This document shows positions 41,801 to 53,800 of a stretch of DNA of 64,000 nucleotides, one piece after another. Within the stretch, counting starts at the first letter, position 1. Each line of letters begins with the position of its first letter. The stretch comes from Sitta carolinensis (Eukaryota; Chordata; Aves; Passeriformes; Sittidae): the NCBI GenBank assembly GCA_032173965.1, contig JAVUNC010000004.1, forward strand, positions 57,969,501 to 58,033,500, written 5' to 3'. A program made the translations under genes and the position numbers. Below the pieces are notes generated by a model, which saw nothing but the letters and a program-made list of their open reading frames with translations, was not told where the DNA came from and ran no database searches.

Positions 41801-44800
41801 ACAATTGTATATTAGCTGTTTGTCTCGTTAATCCTTACAGCATTACAAAAGACATAGCAGTATCAGGGAGAGAACTGAGAGTGAGAGTCTGATGAGTAAA
41901 TCAAAAATTAACACGGTCATGAACATTAAAGTCAGGAATAACTGAGACTTATTGAGGAAATTCCTAATGCTACTACAGAACAGAGGAAGGCACGGAGATA
42001 CGAAATTCTGTTTTCACCACAGTTTGTGTGTCCCGTTCAAGTTCCTCCGAGTGGCTCACGGAGGGAGCTGCACTTGCCTGCATGATGTTGCACTGCTGAA
42101 TGGCCGTGTGCTGCAGGCGGCTGGCCTCCTCCTGGAGCCGCAGGGCACTGTGGCACATGGGCAGGCTGGTGACCACCTCCTCAGGAATCCTCAGGGCACT
42201 CTGGCAGTCTTGCACTGCCTGGACTTTTGGCTTCAGTGACTCCATTTCAGACAACAGATGCTAGAAACAAAATCAGTGCCACAATGAACCCATTTTTCAG
42301 AACTCGCAGAGCATTTCATGTGGCCAAAGAAAAATAATGGTATGTTCAAGCAATAAAAGAAAAAAATTATTATTTATTTTCTAAACTGAATATAATTAGA
42401 CACACTTTCTCTGGAGTTGCTCATTGTGAAATGAGAATTCTTTTAAAGATTATTTAAGCAAAAATCCCATATATTACATATAAAAATAATTAATGAAAAA
42501 GCATAGTAGTACCTATTTCTAAAGTGTCCAAGTCAAAAAAAAAAAATTTCTCTTAACAGATTTGAGAAAACAGATTTACAAACTCCACAAATTGAAGCAG
42601 CACAAGAGTAATTTATATACACACATATCTCACTGATATGAATCAGTGAAAAGATCACTATCAGTTAAAATCTGACAGGAACTCCCTGCTGGGACACAGA
42701 AACACGTTTTCAAAACAGCACATGAATCCCATTGTATTCACAAGCTTCTTTTGAAAATACAAACCATGGCTGAAAATGTTGCTTAAAATTCAAAAGGCAA
42801 CCAAACAGAAAAGAACAGAGCTACACAGAAACCTTTTTCTTTGAATACTCACAATCTGTATGCGTTTGTTAATAGTACCTATTCTATACAAGATGTCCAT
42901 TCAAGCTGTCTGTTCATATGCATGAGAAGGGTCTAAGTGCAATGGTTGGAGAAGAGATTTGATCATTAATTTGATCTTTTTATCTACATTGAGGACTTTA
43001 ATGTATGTAGAGGTATGAATTAAAAAAAGGAAAAGGCAAAGTTGATAAAAAGGGCCTTAGCACATTAGAAAAAGATTTTAGATTCAACAGATATAAATCA
43101 GTTGGACAATGAGAATTTGGTTATCTCCCTCCCCTATACCACACGCAGAGTGATAGCTAAGTGGATCTGAAGTGCATACTGATGAGAGGATTGTGGTTTG
43201 TTTTTTATTTCTGCAGTTTCATGACATATGGTGTATACTCTAATCAGAGTTTCAGTATAATGACCTATTCTTCAGGCAGCAGAGGTGGGGCCTCTCCTCT
43301 GTCAGACCCCATACTGCTGGCAAAGGGTGTCTTTATTGTTCAGTCAGCACCCAGAGGCAAACTGGGGGCTGTGTGCCAGCCAGGCTCTTTCCAACATCCC
43401 CTCTTTGGTCTGGTGAAACAGGTACACAGGGACTACAGCCCCTCTCTGTACAAAAGAAAGTCGTATTGTGAGATATGCTGGAGCCAGGACAAAGAATACA
43501 CATAAAACCCAGTGTAAAGTCCATGTTCCTTTATTCATATGGTGGGTAATGTGTCTCACTTACACTCTTTAAGGCCACATTCTGAAATCTGTTTGCAAGT
43601 CCCCAGAATAAAGACTGCATAATTTAATGAAAAGGAAAAGCTGTGGAAATTTACCTTTCTTCCAAATGATTTTCTGCAGTTTTTAATCTTACAGTGAACC
43701 TGCTGACATCTAGTTTTCAATGGGAGACTGAGACAGTTAAATCTCCATATTAACTAGCAGAAAGCAACATGTCTTGAGAAGATCAGAAATCTATAACTTG
43801 CCTTATTAGTCCTGTTAAGAGTCTGAGACCAAAACTAACTGACAAATCTCAATAGCAGATCAAATGCAATAGAGAAAGCCACAATATCTTGTGGAGGTAA
43901 CTCAACTAAGCCTATGAAAATGCAACTGGGTTTAAGGAAACATGAATTGTCTCCAGGGCTCCAGATTACTATCTGAGAAGCTAGCAACAAACTATATCCT
44001 TGTATCTCTATCTGTGAAATAATGGTAACAATCTAGACTTCCTTTTGAAGTACTTCAAGAACTCTTGACCATAAGCACTATATATGAATTGGGCTTTATT
44101 ACAGTTATTAATATGGATTAAATAGATTGGATGCACATTTTTCAGAACTGCATCAACCTAAGAATGGGCTTACAAAGAATTATACTTCAACCATTCCCTG
44201 TGAGGGAATGATTCTTCTTGCTCCATCCTTTACATCCTTGGCAGTAATTTGGGGCTACACTCTGAAACAGTGACCTGCCTAAGAAACACACAAATCAGTC
44301 TAATCAACACTCGTTGTCCTTTGTGGGAGATCACACTACTCAAATGTTAACTCTGAGGTCCTGGTCTTTTACCTGTCTGTGAGAAAGTTGCTCTTTCAAG
44401 CTCAAATGCCCAAGTTCTGGAGATGTCAGTGTGGCTTGGGCTTGCTCCAAAGCAGCCTGTAGGGCTCTCAGCTCGATTTCAAATTTCTTCATATCCTGTA
44501 ACACATTTGATTCAGGGATGAATAAGAGGAAAAATAGGAATCACTATAAATATATCTGTCTGGATTTTGCAGGTACATCGCTCCTACATACAATGCAAAA
44601 AACAATTCATAGTTTTGACAGTTAATTTTAAATGTTTAAAATATTAGATAAAAACACAAGTCATATGACAATCTAGAAAAGGGGATTACAAAGGCAGAGT
44701 TATTATTTTAACTACCAATCTCTAAGATAGCATATACTTTATAAAACTGAAAGTGTATGTTCATTCTTTTCACTGCACTCCTTTGTAGAGGTAGGCCTTA

Positions 44801-47800
44801 TACTATGGAATTCTGGTCTGGTCCAGTATATATCTAAATTAATACATAACAGCATTAAGATACAATTTAGAGAGAAGAATAAAGGAAATGGCAGAATGTA
44901 AATGTCAACGAATACATTTTTCAAGTATCTAAACATAAGTGCTCAGTGCTATTTGATACACACCATTATTCCAAATATTCTGAGTCAGCACCTGAAGACA
45001 GCATCTCGAACAGCACAAGATACCTGACTTTAGACAACAAAGTCACGTCCTGTATAGATCACAGATTATCTTCACTGCTAACAATCTCTGTAGTATGATG
45101 CATACATCACCCTGGATGCCAGCTAGCATTAGAAAAACTGCTTTCAGTTACCTTGGCAGCATCTTGGAGGTTTGGTAGCTGCACTTTGATAACTTGCTGC
45201 AACTCCTCCGTCCGCCGCCCCAGTTCCAGCACTTGCTGTGACATTCCTTCAGTACAGTACACGCTTGCCAGGTAATCAATCCTCTCGCTCATGGCCTCAA
45301 GATCACCATGAATCTCTCCAGACTCATCAAGAATGCTCTATCAATGGAGATACAAGCAAACTGAATGTCAGTTTTGAGACTCAATGACACATATCTTTTA
45401 AGTATATTGTTCTACAGACTCTTCGATCTGTACAAATTTGTGAGCCTATGATTAAGTTCCACTGATTACCTGTAAGGCTTAAGCAATATGCTTTGTTCTA
45501 AAGGTCTGCTGAAGTGCTTCAGTTTATAGGGACTGGGAAACAAAAGTTTAAATCATGAAGCTTCAGCAGCTGTACTTACCAACACATTAATTTTAGTGTT
45601 TTGCTATACACACTTGTGTGCAAAAATATACACAATCTATGGAGAAGATTTGTCCTGGAAGACTCATGTTCTTAATAGAAAGTAGCAGAAAGCACTTGGG
45701 TGCAGTGTTACAGCAGGGCAGGAGTTTTTAATGCTGCCTAAAAAAAATCACTGCCAAAGTATTGTGTGGGATGGCATTGGTTAAGCCTGTATCATCAGAT
45801 TTTGAAGCAACAAAAAAGCCATGGCAAAAACAAACCAGAAATTCTGTCTCCAGCTTTCCTCAGGATAAATTGCCTGGAAGCTCCTATTCAGAATACAAAT
45901 TCTGACATACTACACTGCACTAACGTACAAGAATGCAGCTGGTACAATTAAGTAATGTACATATAAAATCCATAATTTATGTTTATTTTGGTGTTAGTGA
46001 TGCATTATTATCTTATGATGCCTTGATTTCTTTCACACAGTCATGTAACACCAGGTAAGCTTGAACCTCATCAAAACGTCCCACTGATCTCACACACATA
46101 CCACACACACAGACACACATAGAACAAATTGCACAATTACAGGAACAGCAAATTACTCTGATGTGAAATTACTCTGATGTGAAATGTACAATCTCAGGAA
46201 GAGATTGGAAGAAACTCTTCCATTAGGTATCAGTTTGAGAATATTTGGTATAAAATTCATTTGATAAGAAAAAAGGCTATTCCAGTTTAGCATAATGGAG
46301 AAAGAAAAAAATCCCAAACTAAAAATCATGTTTGATTAACTAAAGCTTTAGAGTATGAGCTGCAGTAAGGTGTTTGGTGTGATAGGATCACAGTGTGCAG
46401 ACACACTATATTCAGCCAAAAGCCTCTATGAAACCAAACTACATGGGTAACATGGAGATCAACTTTGAGTCACATGTTTTTACTCTACAACATATCTTCA
46501 TTTCAGTTTTCAAAACAATTGTCCAAAACCAATTAATCATTTTTAAGGCTTGGGTGAACAGTCAAAGAAATCTAGCACTTTAGAAGGAAATAGAACTCCA
46601 TTACTTTGAAAATAACTTTTTATATATACTGCCTTTTACATTTCATAGCTCACATAATCACCTGGTAGGCTTTAAACTGATCGCGAAGCTGAGATGAAGA
46701 ATTCCATGTTATACTACCATGCACTAGGATATTTGCTTTTTCAATCCATTTCAATATGAACTCCAGCATCTCATTGTATTCTTCCAAGTGTGAAGCAGCC
46801 TGGGTGAAAGAAAAATTTCCTTAAGCCTAAGATGTAATTTTGTACAATTCTTGAAGAAACTAATTTTATTTCCTTCATTGTTTTAACCTGGGGATCATTT
46901 TAACAATTTTTCCTTCCTGTACTATATAAGTTAATTTCTTATGTATTTATGGAGTTAAAATAGGTCTGTTTCCAGTAGTAAGATTATCTGTTTTGGGGGA
47001 AAAAAAGGCATTATAAGAATGTAGGTCACACTGGGAGAGCCCATTGATGCTCAAATATATCCCTGGAGGGTATACTCCCTGTGCATACTTCAGCCTCACA
47101 TGGAAGTTCCAAAATACCACCTCTTCCAGTTTGTGGCTCAATTTCTTATTTTCATATGTCTCTTTCCTTCAAATGAGCTTGCTTTTTTTTTTTCTAACAC
47201 TCTGCTTTGTCCACTCAGCCTGACATATTTCCAAAAAATGAAATGTTGCACAATTTCAAAATACAGGACAAAAGTTTTGATTTCTGATTAATCTAATTTC
47301 TATTCAGCAAAGTAGTCTTTAGCTCCAATTTTCTTTTCAGCAGGAATAATTTCATTGATATTTATGAATTTCCTCCTTATAAAGGATGGATCAAATCCCA
47401 GGTGACCAAACTGTATTTGCAAGAAGTTTTCAATACCTTCAATACCTATAATTTCTTATGATAAGTGGATTTTTTGATGCAGAACAAAAATATCCTAATA
47501 TTAAATCTCTTTACTAAGTACCTCTGACTGAGTTCTTACTTTGATAATAATTTTCTGTCTCTACTTAAAAACAGTTTTTCAGAGAAAACTGAAAAGGATA
47601 TTTTAAAATTTTCTTACAGAAGCAACTTCATGCATGCAGAAAACTCATAATTTATCAGGGTATTGTTGTCAGAACCACAGAAAATCCATTTATTTGCTTT
47701 TAGCTAGAGTCTTTTGGTTATAAGAACAATTAAAGAAAAACAAAGAGAAAAAAATTCAGAGACTTTGAACCACAGAGGGTGCATCCTTATGGATGCCAAA

Positions 47801-50800
47801 ATATTGCATAGATATTATGCATTATCAGGGCCATTGTATATAGGCTTTTCTATTGAATGTACAAGTTATATTCACCCCCTATGGACTGGGACTAGAGCAA
47901 ATTAATGTTTTTTTAACTTTTGGCTTTAATTCTGAAAATATAGGTAACAGTGACAAAAAAGAGACCCTGAGGAGCACGAGGTACTATTTCAAGGCATGCT
48001 ACCTACTGTGTGTGAGGTCTACAATCTTTTTAGGGCACCAAAGGAACCAAACTGCAGGTGATTCATGCAAGAGGGTGTTAAAGTAACATCTGAGAATTAT
48101 TTCACCCTCTGATTTGACCTGTGTCACTTTGGAATGTGATGCAAGCCCTGACTAATAATGGGCAGATATGCCAAGGAATGCCCTGTCTGGCATAACTCCA
48201 GGAAAATAAATGAGATGTTTGCATGCTCCTTCTGGTTATGAGAGGAAACAGCAGAAAGGATTTAAGACCATACCTGACTGAGCTTGGCTGCTCTGTACTC
48301 AGCCTGCCGTATGGTCTGCTGGTGCAGTGCAGTAAGTTTCCCTATCCTGTTAGCCAGCTGCTTAGCCAGGGGCACGTTCTGCTCTGCAAAGTCCTGGACT
48401 GATGCATCTAATTCCAACAGCTTTATATTGCAGCTGTCCAACTGGTCACCAAGGATCTAGACAGAAAAACAATAAAATCAGTGATCCAGGAAGTGTTAGC
48501 TTCTTGGTTGATTATTTCTAGTCCAACTTGCAGCTTTTGTACCCTGTCCAAAGTCTCCACAGTTTTTCCATTTTTAAGCAGGAAAGCAGAACAGCAGGAT
48601 GTTTGGTCATGTCTTAAGTATGTGCCATTACTCTTTCTCCTCTGACTTCCTGGTTGAAATGCATAACCATTTTCCCTGACATAGCCAAAGACTGAGTCAC
48701 TTCAGTATGACATTAACTGTTGTCAGACATCTTTCCGTGTTTGTTTCTGAAAAGAACTGTCAACATAGACTGTCATGATGAGGATTTACATTTATTGGAA
48801 GAGGAGATTGTTTTACTGCTGTCTTAAAATATAAGTTTATAAACTCATAAAAATGTAGTTACGCATTAATGGATTATGAAAACTTTAAAATTAATTTGAA
48901 ACTTGCAATTTCATAGCATGATCTAGATGCAGGAGTAATCTGATCGTGCTTCAACAGAAACACAGTTTAAAATCAATTTTTTTACCATAGTCACAAATAT
49001 TTTGAAAAGGAAGCCTAAAAAATTTTTCAAGTTTCTCATAGCTTTATAGCATACTCTTGGGCTACAGTTTCTTGAGAAGAGGCTACTAGCTACTTTTATA
49101 TTTGTTTTTTATATCCAAGGTGTTTAAAATTCTTTGTTTTTGTAATGTAAATAAAATAAGTCACAGAATCATAGAACAGGTTAGGTTGGAAGCAACCACA
49201 GTGGGTCATCTGGTCCAATCTCCCTGCTTAACCAGGGTCACCCTAGGGCACATGGTACAGGATTATGTCCAGATGGTTCTTGAGTATCTCCAGTGAGGGA
49301 GACTCCACAACCTCTCTGGGCAACCTGTTCCAGTGCACAGACCCTGCACAGTAAAGCAGTTCTTCCTCATGCTCAGATGGAACTTCCTATGCATCAGTTT
49401 CTGCCATTGTCTCGTGTCCCACTGCTTGGACAAACACCCTAGCCTCTCTCCTATTATTTCTACAAATTTAATCTACAATCATTCAGAACACTGCTACAGG
49501 TGCTTCAAGAAGTCACTTCATGCTCTTTAGGTTGGGCTGTCCTGGCAGACACACCTTAGAGTGCAAGTTATGATCAACTGTTATGATAAATCAGTATTAT
49601 TCCACAAACTTGGAGACGTAACTGTCTACACATGTAGACACAAAGACAGATGTTAAACTGCTCATCTAAATACAAAGACACATACATTACAGCAAGCATA
49701 AATAAACATATTTACTACAGATATGCAGAATTTATACGCTGTTTGTGAAGAAAGGATCTATATGACCTGAGTCACATGGATTTAAAAAAGATTTTTATTT
49801 TTTCACAATCTGTTTCAATGTTAATATCAAATTATTTACTGCTGTAACCAAAGACAACCCAGTCTCAAAAGTATCAGCTAAATGATGGCACAAAAGCAGA
49901 TGGAACATTACTGCATCTCCAGTGACAGAGAGTTTTCATTTATGCAACATAAGAAAAGAGATTTCATTGGCTTTCTGCTTTCTTAAGTGAAATCAAGGAG
50001 ATACACCAGTGATATAGTTCAGTGACACTTCCTGCAAAGCAAACAGCATTTTGGAACATCTTGAGCATCTCATGAAAACAAACAGGTAACTTATGACATA
50101 CCAGCCATACTAAATCTTCTATTTTGTATGCTTTGCTTTATTTCAGACAGTAATTCACTCAAGTTTATCTTTGCCTAATTAAAATAACAAACCAACAAAA
50201 AAAGCTCTAAACCCTCAGCCAACCCCTTTTACACCTCTCCTCTTCCCAAAATACCTTACTCTCATGTGATAATCCTAATTTGGCCATTACACTTTAGTAC
50301 AGATGATTTTTTCTGAGTGTGGCACATACCTAAGATTAAGAAAACCTTCAAAAAGGACCAAGAGTCCTTTGCACTACTCTTAATTGCATGAGTAGCACTT
50401 TACCATGTTGTTGTGAAATGGGCTACAAGTAAAATTCTATTGATCTATTTATCATAAATAATGAATGATCTTTTCAGTACAAACAAGGACAAGGAGCAGT
50501 TTGAAGGGTCCTCAAACTTTTATCCTTTCCCAGATTGGAGTCATGCTCATTATTTAAAAGGAACTGTGAAACTGTCCATCTGACTTTAACACTCAACTGC
50601 TTCCTCCAAATTCTGTTAATGTGTGGGCCAGTTTGCAAAGAATATAGTATTAAAAATCTCATCAGTCAACCCTTATTTCTGTATAATTCTTCTGTTGAAC
50701 TATATTAAAAAACTGTATCCTGCAAGTCCTCGCAAACAATACTTTGGTATGAAGTGAATGTCCCAATTCAGAAAAAAATATGGCATAGTCACATAAGGAA

Positions 50801-53800
50801 AGCTCATCTTACCTTTTGTTCAAGTTTAGCTTGTGCTATATCATTTGTTTTCTTTTTCAGTTTGGAAAGAATGGTATTTAGTTCATTTGCTATCCCCTGG
50901 ATTTTCTGATCAAACTCTTGATTCAATGTTTTGATTTGCTGAGTTTCTCTTTCTTTGGTTTGAATCTGTCAACAATAAGAATTAAATTCAATAATCAGAA
51001 ACCACTCTTCCTTAAATGAAATTAAATTTCATTTAACTTTAATTCAAAGGATGTTCAAAGGATATTCTGTGTTACCACAGTTTGGCCACAGCAGGATACC
51101 AAGTTCTAAAGCCTGAAGAAGGGCTATAGATCTGTTATCTACTGCACTTTACCTGATCCTGTACAGTTACGAGGGCCAGTCCAACTTCTGCTAAATGAAG
51201 AGAGAGTTCAGATGGTAAAATGGTATAAAGCCCCAGGTATTTATTTTGTTGTTGTTCAGCAAGTTTTTCAACAGCCTGGCGATGAGTAGTGACTTCACCA
51301 AAGAGAGACTAATGACAGAAAAAACAGTATTGTTAAGAACGATGAGAATACATTTTAAATATCTTTAAAATAAAATATCATAGTCCATCACCTACTTAAT
51401 GCTTTATGAATTTGTCTAGTGGGTTACTAAAAACTCATGAATATTGTCTCATTTGAATTCGTGGTGGTTTTGAAACTATTAATATTCACTAGCATATCAA
51501 AATGAAAATAAATATTGTGGTTTAGAAGTTGACAAATTTGGTATACCTGCAGCTCCTGAAGTTGAATGTCCACTTCTGCATCAGGGCTTAATAAATATTC
51601 TTTTGTTTCCTGGATCCAGGACTTCACAATATTAATCTCTGCTTCAACCTCCTCACGCTCCTTCAGCTCCTGTTTCACCATCTTCATGCCTTTTTTAACT
51701 TTCTGTTGCATACTTCAGAAAGAAAGAAACAATAACTATTTGTGAAGAATTAAGCAATGTCTAAAAGCATTGCTTTGTCAAAAAATATGATAAAGATAAC
51801 GATTAAGAGTATCACATCCAGAGAAATAAATTCAAATAAATAAATTTTTTCATCTCCATTCTTTGGTTTTCTATTTGGACATCAAGCATGCAGTTGTTTT
51901 GAAAAAATGCAAACGTAGACAATAGTGATCCCTACATCTGAGCTCGTCACCACAAACTGCCCTGATTGTCAGTAGAGGAAACAGGCAATTGCAGAGCATG
52001 AATTAGGATTATTCACTGTCATTCCAGAAGAAACTTCTTAGATAGAAAAACTGTATCATACACTTGTTTATTTCTCTACACTAATTAGAGAGCAAGACTT
52101 AACCTGCTCTGATATTGATATCTAGAATGTAAAATAACATGAGATAAACTCCACTCCTATTCATGGGGTTTGCATTGGCAGAATACTTAGGATAAGTTAT
52201 GGATCAAGCATCTGAACACAGCCTATTTCCACACTTCCACTAAGAGAGAATATTCCGCAAAAAAATGACACCTCTGTGAAAGTTGTTCTGGACTGCTTAT
52301 AACTCTTATACATGTGACATGGATCTTTGATATTCCCATATTTCATTTATGTTTGCATATCTTTGCATAGATGAATCATGCCTTAGATACATGAGCAGGA
52401 GGTCATCACAGACCCTATATCTTAAAAACCAATTCTAAGTAAGTGAAAAATTGAATAGTTAAAGTACTTACATCTACAAATTTTCTACAGGGACTGCTAT
52501 TCTACTATAATTATTTATACATGCACACAATACACTTTTCACAGGCTTGGTGCAGGTTTACAGTTTTGCCATTTTTCATTTCTCTTTGTCTTCCCAAGGT
52601 GGAGATCAACTTAATGGTATCTTAGTGTAGTTGTGAGGTAGATATGTGCCTTAAAACTTAATATAAGACTTTAACTTTCCCCGTTTTCTACATGACAGGG
52701 AGATGTTTTAGATTTAGAAAAACATTTGTATAGCCCAAAGGTGAAAAGTTGGGTTTTTTGCATATGCTCTACATTCCCCTGTATATGTCATACAGGACCT
52801 ACTTTTGGTACCTGAGTGCTTCAAACAAGGGAAACAAAGTGATAAACTAATCAAAAGAGGATACAAAATGATAAATAATCACTGTTAATGTGAGAAGTAA
52901 TGGAAGTGTTTAAAGTCAGTTATAACTTTAATGCAGTTTATGCAGCTTTTATGTAAGTTAGTATTATTCTGTGAGGAAGAAATACATATTCTAAAAGGCA
53001 TACTCTTTCTGATGGAAATAAAAAATAATGGCAAAAAAGGTATTTCAAAATGAATTAAAAGTAATTTTAAATTTAAACTGATGCTTATTTTAAAAAATAG
53101 CTAATATTTATTCAGGCATGTTAAATGTTAATGATATAAAAACAATACACGAACTCTTAGAATTTCAAGGTACCATTTTTCTGGTGAATCTTTAAAAATA
53201 TTTCCTTACTTGTGGCATCGATTTTGCATTGCTTTGATTTCTTGCAAAACTGGTAGTTCCTTCTGAGATGGAGTCTTTACTTCCACTTCCTGAAGCATGT
53301 TAACAGCATGCTGTTTGAGCAGGCCCAAAGATGACAGCTGGTGGTCCACCTCCAGCAGGAAACTGCCATGGTAATCCAGGAGTTCCATGAGCTCTGTCTT
53401 GGATGCCTTTTCCACTGAGCTTTCTGGTAAGCGACCTTGAAGCTGATCTATAGCTATGGTGGCTTTCTGAGTCTATGGAAAGAGATGGAGTCTTGTGAAT
53501 AATAAAATTACAAAAGAAGCTAGTACAACTGTCCTAGGGTGATGTTTGTATCCCCATTTATGTGTGTTCTGCTATGTTGGATGTTATGTTCTGTGCCTGT
53601 GAGACGGGCTCTGAAGGACAAATGTTTTGTTTTGGTTCTGTTATCAGCCTGCTTCCCCCCCACGACTGGCGGGACACAGAGACGGGGCAGTACATAGTGT
53701 GGCTGTTGTTTTTTGCTGCTCTCTTTTTTCTCCTTGACTCTAGCTCTGGCTGCTGCTTTTGCTCCTGCTCCTGCTTCGCTTCGCTCTTGCTTTGTTTTTT

